Source: an uncultured bacterium (GTDB taxonomy: Bacteria > Pseudomonadota > Alphaproteobacteria > Sphingomonadales > Sphingomonadaceae). Taken from it: 64,000 bases of DNA. The notes under the pieces are model-generated. The model was given only the letters and a program-made list of their open reading frames with translations. It had not been told where the DNA came from and searched no databases. Position 1 is the first letter of the stretch. Every line of letters starts with the position of its first letter. Positions 44,018 through 52,820 of this stretch are shown here, piece after piece. The position numbers were made by a program, and so were the translations under genes. The DNA lies in contig CALOGB020000174.1 in NCBI GenBank assembly GCA_942636505.2, forward strand, positions 124,001 to 188,000, read 5' to 3'.

Positions 44018-46717
44018 GTGCTTCGCTATCCTGCCCTCCACGCCAGCCACGCCGGCATCTGGATCGCGAATGCCGACGGCGCGCGTCCGATCGGGCGTGG
44101 CGAGGCGATCCGGATCGCTGCCGATACGCCGGTCATCATGCTCAACGCGCCGCTGGTCGGGCAGCGGCTCGGCTATCCCGACCTGTCGGGGCTCGACCTG
44201 CTCGAACTCTACGCCTTCCTCCGCCCCGCGCAGTTCGCGGTACCGACGCCGAAGGGGATCGCGCGGGTCACCGGGCTAGACGTGCCGACCGAGGATGCCG
44301 ACGTCGCGCCGTTCCTGCTGCGTGCGGCCGAGGCGATGCTGGCGCTCACCGATGGCGACTGGCCCGAGCGCGAAGGCGCGTGGACCGCGGCGCAGTCGCT
44401 GTTTCGGCTGCGCTGGCCCTGGGCGCCTGTCGTCGCCGAGCGGCTGAAGAAGCCGGCGGTCAACGAACGCTGGCTGTTCTCGTCGCTCCCCGAATGGGAG
44501 GAGCACGCGCCGCGACCCGCCCCGCGTACAGTGACGATCGAGCCCGGCGATGCGGAGGCGCGGCTCGTCGACCTCACCGGCCACGGCGCCGAGGAACGCC
44601 CTGGCCAGCGCGCCTATGCCGGCGCGGCCACCGCTGCCTTCGCGCCGCGGGCGATGCGCGACACACCCAATCTCGTGCTCGCCGAAGCTGGCACCGGGAT
44701 CGGCAAGACGCTCGGCTATCTCGCCCCCGCCTCGCTCTGGGCGGAGAAGGCGGGCGGCGCGGTGTGGATCTCGACCTATACCAAGACGCTGCAACGCCAG
44801 CTCGGCCAGGAAACCGCGCGGCTCTATCCCGACGCCGCGATCCGGAAAGCCAAGGTCGTCACGCGGAAGGGCCGCGAGAATTACCTCTGCCTGCTCAACC
44901 TCGAAGACGCTCTCCAAGGCGGGTTCGCAGGGCGTGCGGCGATCCTCGCGCACCTCGTCGCGCGCTGGGCCGCGTATAGCGCGGACGGCGACATGGTCGG
45001 CGGCGACCTGCCCGGCTGGCTGCCGACCTTGTTCCGCCGTAACGGCTCGACCGCACTGACCGACCGGCGCGGCGAATGCGTGTATGCCGGCTGCCCGCAC
45101 TACCGGAAATGCTTCATCGAGCGCGCCGCCCGCGCCTCGTCCGACGCCGACATCGTCATCGCCAACCACGCGCTGGTGATGGTCAACGCCGCACGGGGCC
45201 GTGAACTCGCCACTCGGCCGACGCGCTACGTGTTCGACGAGGGCCATCACATCTTCGACGCGGCCGATTCGATGTTCGCGACCGCGCTGACCGGTGCCGA
45301 GACGATCGAACTGCGCCGCTGGATCCTCGGCCCCGAATCGAGCGGTCGCGGCCGCCGGCGAGGGCTCGCCGCGCGCCTGTCCGATCTCGCCAGTTATGAC
45401 GAACAGGGCGCGCGGGCGATCAGCGATGCAGTGACCGCGGCGGGGGCACTGGCGAGCGACGGCTGGCTGCAACGTCTCGGCGAAGGTGCGCCGTTCGGAC
45501 CGATCGAGACGCTGCTCGCCGCCGTCCGCGGGCTGACCTACGCGAGGGCCGAACAACCCGGCGACGCAGGCTACGGCCTGGAGACCGAACTCGCCGAACC
45601 CGACGCAACGCTGATCGAGGCCGCCGCGCCCGCCGCTGCCGCGCTTGATGGACTGGTCCGCCCACTCGTCACGCTCGGCCGTCGCCTCGAAGCGGTGCTT
45701 GCTGAAGCCCCGGACTGGATGGACGCGCCCGCCCGAGCCCGGGTCGAAGGTGCGATCGCCTCGATCGGCTGGCGCGCGGAGACGGTTGCGTCGTGGCTGT
45801 CGCTGCTCGCGCGCGTCGGCGGGCCGGTCGATGGCGATTTCGTCGACTGGCTCGCGGTCGATCGGATCGAAGGCCGCGAGTTCGATATCGGGCTGCATCG
45901 CCACTGGCTCGACCCGACCCGGCCGTTCGCCGAGATCGTCTTGAAACCGGCGCACGGTGCGCTCGTTACCTCGGCAACGCTCACCGGTGGCGGCGATTGG
46001 GAAGTCGCCGAAGCCCGCACCGGTGCGCCGCATCTGCTACGCCCGGCCGCGCGGTTCGAGGCGAAGAGCCCGTTCGACTACACCCGGCAAGCCGAAGTGC
46101 TGATCGTCACCGACGTGAAGCGCGGCGATATCGGCGCGCTTGCCAATGCATATGCGCAGTTGATCGTTGCCAGCCGCGGCGGGACACTCGGGCTGTTCAC
46201 CGCGATCCGACGCCTGCGCGGCGTGCATGGCCGCATCGCCGATCGACTCGCGCGCGAAGGCCTGCCGCTTCATGCGCAACACGTCGATCCGATCGATACC
46301 GGCACCCTGGTCGATATTTTTCGCGACGATCCAGGCGCGAGCCTGCTCGGCACCGATGCGCTCCGCGACGGTGTCGACGTCCCCGGCGAGTCGCTGCGGC
46401 TGGTGGTCATGGAGGGAGTGCCCTGGGCGAAACCGTCCGTTCTGCATGCCGCACGCAGGCTCGCGGGGGGCGGTTCGGGGTATGACGACCGGCTCGTCCG
46501 CGCTCGCCTCGCGCAGGCGTTCGGCCGGTTGATCCGCCGCGCGGATGACTCTGGCGTGTTCGTCATGCTCTCCGCCGCGATGCCGTCGCGCCTGCTCAGC
46601 GCGTTCCCGCCGGGGGTGCCGATCGCGCGCGTCACGCTCGAAGAAGCGGTGGCCCGAGTCGCAAGCCGGCTTTCCTCCAGCCCGCGCGTAGGGCATGAAA
46701 GCCGCGAACCGGCTTGA
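44018..46717 (+). CDS. DinG/XPD-like ATP-dependent DNA helicase with iron-sulfur cluster
   Basis: 899 residues. Walker A is AEAGTGIGKT (222-231), the DEAH-type box is DEGHH (407-411), and four cysteines between them (C291, C354, C359, C365; GECVYAGCPHYRKC) form the XPD-type 4Fe-4S site. The C-terminal motifs GTDALRDGVDVPGESLRLVV and AQAFGRLIRRADDSG are helicase motifs V and VI. A 200-residue N-terminal region lacks ATPase motifs. GTG 44018 is preferred because AAGG lies 7 nt upstream. Likely role: unwinding DNA or R-loop structures in repair. The sixA gene follows closely. Confidence 0.9.
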   Translation: MLRYPALHASHAGIWIANADGARPIGRGEAIRIAADTPVIMLNAPLVGQRLGYPDLSGLDLLELYAFLRPAQFAVPTPKGIARVTGLDVPTEDADVAPFLLRAAEAMLALTDGDWPEREGAWTAAQSLFRLRWPWAPVVAERLKKPAVNERWLFSSLPEWEEHAPRPAPRTVTIEPGDAEARLVDLTGHGAEERPGQRAYAGAATAAFAPRAMRDTPNLVLAEAGTGIGKTLGYLAPASLWAEKAGGAVWISTYTKTLQRQLGQETARLYPDAAIRKAKVVTRKGRENYLCLLNLEDALQGGFAGRAAILAHLVARWAAYSADGDMVGGDLPGWLPTLFRRNGSTALTDRRGECVYAGCPHYRKCFIERAARASSDADIVIANHALVMVNAARGRELATRPTRYVFDEGHHIFDAADSMFATALTGAETIELRRWILGPESSGRGRRRGLAARLSDLASYDEQGARAISDAVTAAGALASDGWLQRLGEGAPFGPIETLLAAVRGLTYARAEQPGDAGYGLETELAEPDATLIEAAAPAAAALDGLVRPLVTLGRRLEAVLAEAPDWMDAPARARVEGAIASIGWRAETVASWLSLLARVGGPVDGDFVDWLAVDRIEGREFDIGLHRHWLDPTRPFAEIVLKPAHGALVTSATLTGGGDWEVAEARTGAPHLLRPAARFEAKSPFDYTRQAEVLIVTDVKRGDIGALANAYAQLIVASRGGTLGLFTAIRRLRGVHGRIADRLAREGLPLHAQHVDPIDTGTLVDIFRDDPGASLLGTDALRDGVDVPGESLRLVVMEGVPWAKPSVLHAARRLAGGGSGYDDRLVRARLAQAFGRLIRRADDSGVFVMLSAAMPSRLLSAFPPGVPIARVTLEEAVARVASRLSSSPRVGHESREPA

Positions 46718-46725
46718 GGATTTCC

Positions 46726-47262
46726 ATGAAGACGTTGACGCTGTTGCGCCACGCCAAGTCCGGCTGGGACGATCCGGTCGCGCGCGATTTCGACCGTCCG
46801 CTCAACGCCAAGGGCAAGCGCGCCGCGGCGATGGTCGGTCGGCATATGCGGTCGCTGGGGCTGACGTTCGACCATGCGATTGCGTCGCCGGCGGTGCGGG
46901 TGTCGGAGACCTTGGAGCAAATCGAATCGGGCTATGGCCGGACGATCGCGCCGGACCTGGATCGGCGGGTGTATCTGGCGTCGGCCGCGACGTTGCTGGA
47001 TGTGGTGCACGGGTTTCCGGTAGAGGCGGAGAGTGCGTTGCTGGTCGGGCATAATCCCGGGCTAGAGGATCTCGTACTGATGCTGGTGGCGGATGGGGCT
47101 GACCCGTTGCGCGATGCGGTGGAGGACAAGTATCCGACGGCGAGCATTGCGGAGCTTCAGTTCGAGGGGGACTGGGCGAGCATTGCAGCCGGCACCGCCC
47201 GCCTGACCCGCTTCATCCGCCCACGCGATCTCGACCCGACTTTAGGCCCCGACGCGGATTAA
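46726..47262 (+). CDS. SixA-like histidine phosphatase
   Basis: A 178-residue histidine phosphatase. The phospho-histidine loop is LLRHAKSGWDDPVARDFDRP (6-25) and the second catalytic His is in LLVGHNPGLEDLVLML. SPAVRVSETLEQI is typical of the branch. SixA-type enzymes dephosphorylate HPt domains or PTS proteins. GAGGA lies 5 nt upstream of ATG 46726, and the gene begins 8 nt after the helicase stop. Codon usage is slightly poorer in C-ending codons in its middle than in its neighbours. Confidence 0.9.
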   Translation: MKTLTLLRHAKSGWDDPVARDFDRPLNAKGKRAAAMVGRHMRSLGLTFDHAIASPAVRVSETLEQIESGYGRTIAPDLDRRVYLASAATLLDVVHGFPVEAESALLVGHNPGLEDLVLMLVADGADPLRDAVEDKYPTASIAELQFEGDWASIAAGTARLTRFIRPRDLDPTLGPDAD

Positions 47263-47266
47263 ACCA

Positions 47267-47322
47267 TTGTTTCCGCGCGAAGGCGGGGACCCAGTCTGGC
47301 TCCCGCCTTCGCGGGAGAACAA
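47267..47322. repeat. palindromic element, family B copy 6
   Basis: TTGTTTCCGCGCGAAGGCGG and CCGCCTTCGCGGGAGAACAA around GGACCCAGTCTGGCT. It starts 5 nt after the sixA stop and is followed 27 nt later by a family A element, so two families stand side by side. Confidence 0.87.
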
Positions 47323-47348
47323 GGGGGTGGGAGATTTCTCCAAATCAA

Positions 47349-47454
47349 CACCGCCCCGGCGAAGGCCGGGGCCCAATTGGGGGCGGGAAGTGATGTAGGG
47401 TGGACCGCCGTTACGAACACCTCTCCAATTGGGCCCCGGCCTTCGCCGGGGTGG
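47349..47454. repeat. palindromic element, family A copy 5
   Basis: CACCGCCCCGGCGAAGGCCG with GGGCCCAATTGGG at the left, complement ending CGCCGGGGTGG at the right. It lies between the convergent sixA and yceD genes. Confidence 0.92.
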
Positions 47455-47499
47455 TTCACGTGTTTGGGCTGACCATCGACGAGTCCGCGATAGCGGAGC

Positions 47500-48024
47500 T
47501 CAGCTCTTCCCCGCCATCCTCGCCTTCAGGTCCGAGAACGCATTCGCCGGCCGGAACTCGTCCTCGCTGATCACCCCTGCCGCCGCCAGAGCCGCCGCCG
47601 CGTTCGGCCCCCGCGGGAACGGATCGATCGACAGCGCCAGCGTGTCCGCCGCCGCTTCGCCAAGATCGATAGTGCCACCCTCGATCGCGACCGTGTCGAG
47701 CGCATCGTCGGACAGCTCGACCTCGTCGCCCTCGGACACCAGCTGATCGACGAACAGCAACGCAACCGGCTCGTCGATCTGCGTATCGAGCGGTTCGTCG
47801 GTCACCGAGCACGCCTGCACCGCCGCGCCGGTCACGCGGCCCTTCACGACGATGCCGCTATCGGTGCGCTTGATCCCGAGCCTCGCGTCGAGCCGCGTGA
47901 TCGATAGAAGCGCAAACCGCTTCGCCAGCGCCGCGCGCTCGTCCTCGGTCGCGGCGATCTCGACGATCCGCTCGCGCTCGCCGATCGTGTCGAGGCGTTC
48001 GGGGCGGCTGAACTCGGGCTTCAC
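47500..48024 (-). CDS. YceD family (DUF177) protein
   Basis: 174 residues. RRVTGAAVQACSVTDEPLDTQ-type sequence (GRVTGAAVQACSVTDEPLDT in this protein) and ALLFVDQLVSEGDEVELSDD followed by IDLGEAAADTLALSIDPFPR match DUF177, linked to ribosomal RNA and 50S assembly (YceD/Rrna accumulation). In most bacteria it precedes rpmF, which is not next here. GTG 48024 overlaps the upstream chaperone stop as GTGA, so the two are coupled. The N-terminus VKPEFSRPERLDTIGERERI is typical. Confidence 0.88.
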   Translation of the reverse strand: MKPEFSRPERLDTIGERERIVEIAATEDERAALAKRFALLSITRLDARLGIKRTDSGIVVKGRVTGAAVQACSVTDEPLDTQIDEPVALLFVDQLVSEGDEVELSDDALDTVAIEGGTIDLGEAAADTLALSIDPFPRGPNAAAALAAAGVISEDEFRPANAFSDLKARMAGKS

Positions 48025-48527
48025 GGCAATTCTCCAGATAACAGATTTGGTAGTGGCGTCGCAGCCAGCCCCGCATGAAAGGCCATCACCGACTCGCGGA
48101 CGTGAGTCAGCGCGGCATCGTCCGGCCCGGCGCCCCGGTACAGGTTGCGCACCAACGCCGGCGCGATATCGCCCGCCGCCAACCCGTCGCGGTACGCCCC
48201 AAGGCGCCCGCCGAGCATGCTCATCATCTTGCCGATATGCTTGCCGACGATGATGTCCCCAATCCCAATTTCCCGGAGTTGCCCGTCCATGTCGTCGACG
48301 AAGCGCTCGGCTAGACGTGCCGCGGGTTCGCCGCCAGCGGGCTCGGCCTCGAGCCGCAGCATGACGATCGCCAGCAGCGTCGCGATCATGTCGAAGCGGC
48401 CGTCGACCGTGTCCGGCACTGCGCCCTCGCGATACCAATGTTCCGCGCGCGCCCGGCCAACTATGGCGTTATACAGCGGCAGCGCCTCGTCGGGCTTCTC
48501 GCCGAGCAGTCTTCCCAACCAGCTCAA
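48021..48527 (-). CDS. ubiquinol-cytochrome c chaperone family protein (Cbp3/UQCC1-like)
   Basis: 168 residues, helical. GRFDMIATLLAIVMLRLEAE, AERFVDDMDGQLREIGIGDI and VGKHIGKMMSMLGGRLGAYR form the Cbp3-type core used to assist cytochrome b synthesis in the bc1 complex. The start is TTG 48527 (reading as MSWLGRLLGE), with GAGGA 9 nt upstream; no ATG fits the conserved N-terminus. It is divergent from bamE and coupled downstream to yceD. Confidence 0.88.
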   Translation of the reverse strand: MSWLGRLLGEKPDEALPLYNAIVGRARAEHWYREGAVPDTVDGRFDMIATLLAIVMLRLEAEPAGGEPAARLAERFVDDMDGQLREIGIGDIIVGKHIGKMMSMLGGRLGAYRDGLAAGDIAPALVRNLYRGAGPDDAALTHVRESVMAFHAGLAATPLPNLLSGELP

Positions 48528-48661
48528 AATCTATCGTCCTCAACACGAAGCCGCGCTTCGGCTTGTTTGCCCGCGCATCCTCGCATATCGAGGCGATCGG
48601 CGGCCGATGCAATCGCGTGGGACCCGTCACGTGTTTTCGCGTGCCCCGGTTGGGAGTTTAT

Positions 48662-49168
48662 ATGAGCGTGTTTTCCGCCCGTACGGGTCTCGCCGCCGCA
48701 CTTGCGGTCGCTGCATTGGCCAGTGGGGGCTGCACCCAGTTGCGCTCGCACCAGGGCTATGTCGTCGATACCGACCTCGTCAACTCGGTCCAGCCGGGCG
48801 TCGACAACCGCCAGTCGGTGCTCGCCACGCTCGGCAAGCCGACGCTGGCTGGGCAGTTCGACCAGGGCGACTGGTATTATCTCGCGCGCGACAGCCGCAA
48901 CCTCGCCTTCCGTAACCCGCGCGCCAACGCGCAGATCACGTTGCAGATCAGCTTCGACCAAAAGGGCACCGTCACCGCGATCCGTCGCGGCGGTCTGGAT
49001 CAGGTCGCGTCGATCGCACCCTATGGCAAAAAGACGCCGACGCTCGGTCGCGAGCGCGGCTTCTTCCAGGATCTGTTCGGTAACATTGGCACGGTCGGTG
49101 CCGCGGGTGCTGGCGGCGGCGGTGGCGGCGGTAGCAACACCGGCGGCGGCGGTCGAAATCGACCATAG
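48662..49168 (+). CDS. bamE: outer-membrane assembly lipoprotein BamE (SmpA/OmlA)
   Basis: 168 residues. A signal sequence (ARTGLAAALAVAALASGGC) ends at Cys24, a candidate lipidation site. The SmpA/OmlA domain follows: QLRSHQGYVVDTDLVNSVQP, RQSVLATLGKPTLAGQFDQG, DWYYLARDSRNLAFRNP. The C-terminus is unusual: a long Gly/Asn run (about 25 residues) ending RNRP. BamE stabilises the beta-barrel assembly machine. ATG 48662 has GGGAG 7 nt upstream. Its divergent neighbour encodes the bc1 chaperone. Confidence 0.93.
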   Translation: MSVFSARTGLAAALAVAALASGGCTQLRSHQGYVVDTDLVNSVQPGVDNRQSVLATLGKPTLAGQFDQGDWYYLARDSRNLAFRNPRANAQITLQISFDQKGTVTAIRRGGLDQVASIAPYGKKTPTLGRERGFFQDLFGNIGTVGAAGAGGGGGGGSNTGGGGRNRP

Positions 49169-49203
49169 CCGGTCGGTCTGAAGGGTAAGCCCGGATTCGG
49201 TTA

Positions 49204-49235
49204 GGCCGCACCGCGTGCTACGCAGCGGTGCGGCC
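49204..49235. terminator. hairpin after bamE
   Basis: GGCCGCACCGC and GCGGTGCGGCC are perfect 11-bp arms around a 10-nt loop (GTGCTACGCA). It starts 36 nt after the bamE stop. No T run follows, so it may work through Rho or as a processing block. Confidence 0.65.
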
Positions 49236-49398
49236 GGGCCGGGCATCATCGGCGCCGATCCCGAAAGGGGGGAAAGGGATCATCGTCGTAACGCACGTTC
49301 GACGCGATGGTTCGCCGTGTCAGGCTGTAATTCGCGAAAACGACAAACATCCGTTCTCGATAAGACTATATCCGTTTCGACGGTGACTTGCGGTACCC

Positions 49399-50865
49399 TT
49401 GGTTCGGGGGTGTGGCTTGGGCGAGTCGCTGTGGATCATCGACGCGTCCGCGCGAGAGATGCTGCTGTTTGCGGGCGTCGGACTGCTACTCGGTGGTATC
49501 GATGATCTGCTGGTCGATCTGGTCTATATCGGTCACCGGATCAGGCATGGGGGCCGGGCTCGCCTGACTCTCGCCACTCTGCCGTTGCCGCACATTGCAG
49601 GACGGATCGCTGTGTTCGTCGCGGCGTGGGACGAGGTTGCGGTGATCGGCGGGATGCTGACGACCGCGCTCGATCGCTACGATCACGATAATTACCGCAT
49701 CTATGTTGGCGCCTATCCGAACGACCGGGGAACGATCGATGCGATTGCCGCGGTCGCCGAGCGCGACGCGCGTATCCGGCTCGTGATCGGGCCACGCAAC
49801 GGACCGACGACCAAGGCCGACTGCCTCAACACGCTGTGGCATGCGCTGTGTCGCGACGATCTACGAGACGGGGCAGGGATAAATCTACCCACCAAGGCGA
49901 TCGTGCTTCACGATGCCGAAGACGTCGTGCACGCGCAGGAGTTGCGCGTCTTCGACAGCCTGATCGAGCAGTATGACGTGATCCAGCTTCCCGTCCTGCC
50001 GCTGGTCCACCGCGGTGCGCGGCTGGTGTCGGGACACTATGCCGACGAGTTCGCCGAATCCCACGCCAAGCAGATCGTCGTGCGGACCGCGCTGGGCGCC
50101 GCGATGCCGCTTGCCGGCACGGGCTGTGCGATCGCACCCGCCGTCCTTGCGACGATTGCGCAGGCACGGGGCGGCGATCCGTTCGACGCCACCAGTCTGA
50201 CCGAGGATTACGAGCTGGGCTTGCGACTGGCAGAGCTAGGTGCACGCGGCATCTTCGCGCGTGTCGCGGCGGACGACGCCGGGACGGTGGTCGCGGTACG
50301 CGCGTATTTCCCGTGTACGCTCAGTGGATCGGTGCGCCAGAAGACGCGGTGGATGATGGGTATCGCGCTGGCCGGCTGGGATCGTACCGGCTGGGGGCGG
50401 CCCCGCGCGGTCGCCGATCACTGGATGCGAATGCGCGATCGGCGCGCGCCGCTGGCCGTCGTGATCCTCGCGGTGGGCTATCTGGCGGTGCCGATATGGG
50501 TGTTGTCGCTGCTGATGCACGGCCAAGCCGGCGGGGCGTCACCCTACGCGAACGGCGCCTACCCGATCGCGTTCTGGCTGCTCGTCGCCAATGGCGCGTT
50601 GCTGGTGTGGCGGTTGATCGTGCGGATGATATTCACGGGACGCAGTTATGGCATGCGCGAGGCGATCTGGGCGCTGCCGCGGTTTCTCGTGGGCAACCTC
50701 GTCTCGCTGATTGCCGCACCGCGCGCGGTGATCGTCTATATCGGCATGCTGCGCGGCGCGGCGCCGGTCTGGGACAAGACACAGCACGAGTTTCCCGACG
50801 CGCTGCCCATCGACGTCATCACTGACAGCATCAACCATCCAGACCTCGCCGCCGCGGTACGATGA
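49399..50865 (+). CDS. membrane glycosyltransferase family 2 (NfrB-like)
   Basis: About 488 residues. An N-terminal membrane segment (MLLFAGVGLLLGGIDDLLVD, about 21-40) is followed by a GT2 domain with all processive-synthase marks: VFVAAWDE (about 72-79), the metal site HDAED (171-175), TEDYELGLRL (268-277) and QKTRW (314-318, the QxxRW motif). Three or four C-terminal helices follow. The layout matches NfrB/bacteriophage N4 adsorption protein B, without its cyclic di-GMP-binding MshEN domain. The start is uncertain: TTG 49399 is the longest, TTG 49417 has GGGGG 6 nt upstream. It is coupled to the next gene. Confidence 0.87.
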   Translation: MVRGCGLGESLWIIDASAREMLLFAGVGLLLGGIDDLLVDLVYIGHRIRHGGRARLTLATLPLPHIAGRIAVFVAAWDEVAVIGGMLTTALDRYDHDNYRIYVGAYPNDRGTIDAIAAVAERDARIRLVIGPRNGPTTKADCLNTLWHALCRDDLRDGAGINLPTKAIVLHDAEDVVHAQELRVFDSLIEQYDVIQLPVLPLVHRGARLVSGHYADEFAESHAKQIVVRTALGAAMPLAGTGCAIAPAVLATIAQARGGDPFDATSLTEDYELGLRLAELGARGIFARVAADDAGTVVAVRAYFPCTLSGSVRQKTRWMMGIALAGWDRTGWGRPRAVADHWMRMRDRRAPLAVVILAVGYLAVPIWVLSLLMHGQAGGASPYANGAYPIAFWLLVANGALLVWRLIVRMIFTGRSYGMREAIWALPRFLVGNLVSLIAAPRAVIVYIGMLRGAAPVWDKTQHEFPDALPIDVITDSINHPDLAAAVR

Positions 50866-51857
50866 GCGTCGGCCGCCCGCTGCGCTTTCTCGCATTGGCG
50901 TTGGGCGGATGGGTAATGGTTCGCGTGGCGTTGCTGTTGCCGGAAGTTGCCTCGCTTCCACCGTCGGACATGATCCCACGGGTCATCGAAGTGCTCGTGC
51001 CGCAAGTCGCCGCAGCAATTCTCGGGCGACCCCGCGTGCCTCCGCGGGTAGTGACCATGCCACGCGTCGCCGTCGCATTGCCGATTTCCGCCAAGGGTCG
51101 ACCATGGCAGGTACCGACGATTACGCCGCCGGGCCCCGTAGCGCGCGTTCTTCCCGATTTGCCGGCCGTCGCAGAGCCTCGGACATACCTCATTCCGTCA
51201 CCGGTAGCGCCGCCCTTGGTCGCCAATGGGCGAAGTCGTCTCAGTGGAAGCGCATGGCTGCTAGCGCGTGGCGGTCCCGCGGGTACGGTGTCGGGCGGGC
51301 AGCTTGGCGCATCGCAGGGCGGTTTGCGATTAGCCTACGCGCTCGGCAGCCAGCGTAAGGTCGCGCTGGTGGCGCGCGTCGCCACGCCGCTCAAAGGCGC
51401 CGGGCGGGAGGCCGCACTCGGAATCGAATGGCAACCGACGCGCTTACCGATCCGCCTCGTCGCCGAGCAACGGTTCGCGCTCGATGGCGGCCGCGGCGGA
51501 CCGACGGTCGGCGTAATTGCCGGCTATGGTCCCGCCGAGGTCGCGCCGGGTATCCGCCTGGAAGCGTACGGCCAAGCCGGCGGGATTGCGCGTGACGGGA
51601 TCGAAGGCTTCGTCGACGCGTCCGCACGACTCACGCATCCGCTGGGAAAGCTTGCCGGCGCGACCATAGACATCGGCGTCGGCGCCTGGGGCAGTGTACA
51701 ACGCGACGCCGAACGCTTCGACATTGGCCCCTCGATCGTTGCTGCGCTGCCCGTCGCCCGCAAGACGATCCGCCTGACATTCGACTGGCGCGAACGCATC
51801 GCCGGTGGCGCGCGTCCGGGCTCCGGCCCCGCTCTGTCGATCGGCAGCGACTTCTGA
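50862..51857 (+). CDS. envelope protein coupled to glycosyltransferase (NfrA C-terminal-like)
   Basis: 331 residues starting in an ATGA overlap with the glycosyltransferase. A hydrophobic segment near residues 8-30 may be a signal anchor. A Pro-rich connector (about 55-120) leads to a C-terminal region of about 190 residues of repeated short strands: LSGSAWLLARGGPAGTVSGG, LGASQGGLRLAYALG, PIRLVAEQRFALDGGRGG, IRLEAYGQAGGIARDG, ending ALSIGSDF. This resembles the C-terminal outer-membrane domain of NfrA. The TPR part of full NfrA is missing. A role in export of the product of the neighbouring enzyme is inference. Confidence 0.7.
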   Translation: MSVGRPLRFLALALGGWVMVRVALLLPEVASLPPSDMIPRVIEVLVPQVAAAILGRPRVPPRVVTMPRVAVALPISAKGRPWQVPTITPPGPVARVLPDLPAVAEPRTYLIPSPVAPPLVANGRSRLSGSAWLLARGGPAGTVSGGQLGASQGGLRLAYALGSQRKVALVARVATPLKGAGREAALGIEWQPTRLPIRLVAEQRFALDGGRGGPTVGVIAGYGPAEVAPGIRLEAYGQAGGIARDGIEGFVDASARLTHPLGKLAGATIDIGVGAWGSVQRDAERFDIGPSIVAALPVARKTIRLTFDWRERIAGGARPGSGPALSIGSDF

Positions 51858-51905
51858 GCGGTCGAGCCTAGCCCCGCCTGCGCAATCCGGTGTAACGCTG
51901 CGACC

Positions 51906-52820
51906 GTGGATCTATATCTCCCCGTCGCCAACCTGTCGGTCAACGCGCTCGTCATCATCCTGCTCGGCGGGGGCGTCGGGCTGTTGTCGGGGATGTTCGG
52001 CGTCGGCGGCGGTTTCCTGACGACGCCGCTGCTGATCGTTTACGGCATCCCGCCAACCGTTGCCGCAGCCTCGTCCGCGAGCCAGGTAACCGGCGCGAGC
52101 GTCTCCGGCGTGTTCGCGCATTTCCGGCGCAAGGGCGTCGATACCAAGATGGGCGGCGTTCTTGTCGCGGGCGGTATCTTGGGCTCGTTCTTCGGTGCGT
52201 GGCTGTTCCGCCTGCTCCAGCAGAGCGGTCAGATTGATACCGTGATCGCGATCGTCTATGTCGTCATGCTCGGATCGATCGGTGGCCTGATGGCGAAGGA
52301 ATCGATCGGCACGATCGGCCGCGCGCGGACGGGGCGGCCTCCGAAGGCACGCAAACGCCGCCATCACCCGCTCGTCGCCGCGCTACCGCTCAGGACGCGC
52401 TTCTACGCGTCGGGGCTCTATATCTCACCGCTCGCGCCGCTGTTGCTGGGGTTCTTCACCGGCATCCTCACGATCCTGCTCGGCATCGGTGGCGGCTTCA
52501 TCCTCGTCCCGGCGATGATCTATCTGCTGGGCATGGCGACGTCGGTGGTGGTCGGCACGTCGCTGTTCCAGACGCTGTTCGTGACGGCGGTCGCGACGAT
52601 GGTGCACGCGACCACCACCAAGGCGGTCGACATCGTGCTGGCGGCGCTGCTCCTGCTCGGCTCGGTCGTGGGAGCGCAGGTCGGCGCGCGGTTCGCGACC
52701 AAGTTCCGCCCCGAGTATCTCCGCCTCGGGCTCGCGGTCATGGTGCTACTGGTCGGCGCGCGCATCCTGCTCGGACTCGTCTGGCGCCCCGAGGAGATCT
52801 TCTCGGTCACGCTATCGTGA
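51906..52820 (+). CDS. TauE/SafE family sulfite or organosulfonate exporter
   Basis: 304 residues with about eight membrane helices in two TauE/SafE repeats: GVGLLSGMFGVGGGFLTTPLL near the N-terminus and FFTGILTILLGIGGGFILVPAM in the second half, each with the G-x-G-G-G motif. A cytoplasmic Arg/Lys-rich loop (ARTGRPPKARKRRHH) separates the halves. GTG 51906 is the start. The stop overlaps the TIGR02186 gene as GTGA, a pair that recurs in alphaproteobacteria, which suggests joint work in handling sulfur compounds. Confidence 0.88.
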   Translation: MDLYLPVANLSVNALVIILLGGGVGLLSGMFGVGGGFLTTPLLIVYGIPPTVAAASSASQVTGASVSGVFAHFRRKGVDTKMGGVLVAGGILGSFFGAWLFRLLQQSGQIDTVIAIVYVVMLGSIGGLMAKESIGTIGRARTGRPPKARKRRHHPLVAALPLRTRFYASGLYISPLAPLLLGFFTGILTILLGIGGGFILVPAMIYLLGMATSVVVGTSLFQTLFVTAVATMVHATTTKAVDIVLAALLLLGSVVGAQVGARFATKFRPEYLRLGLAVMVLLVGARILLGLVWRPEEIFSVTLS

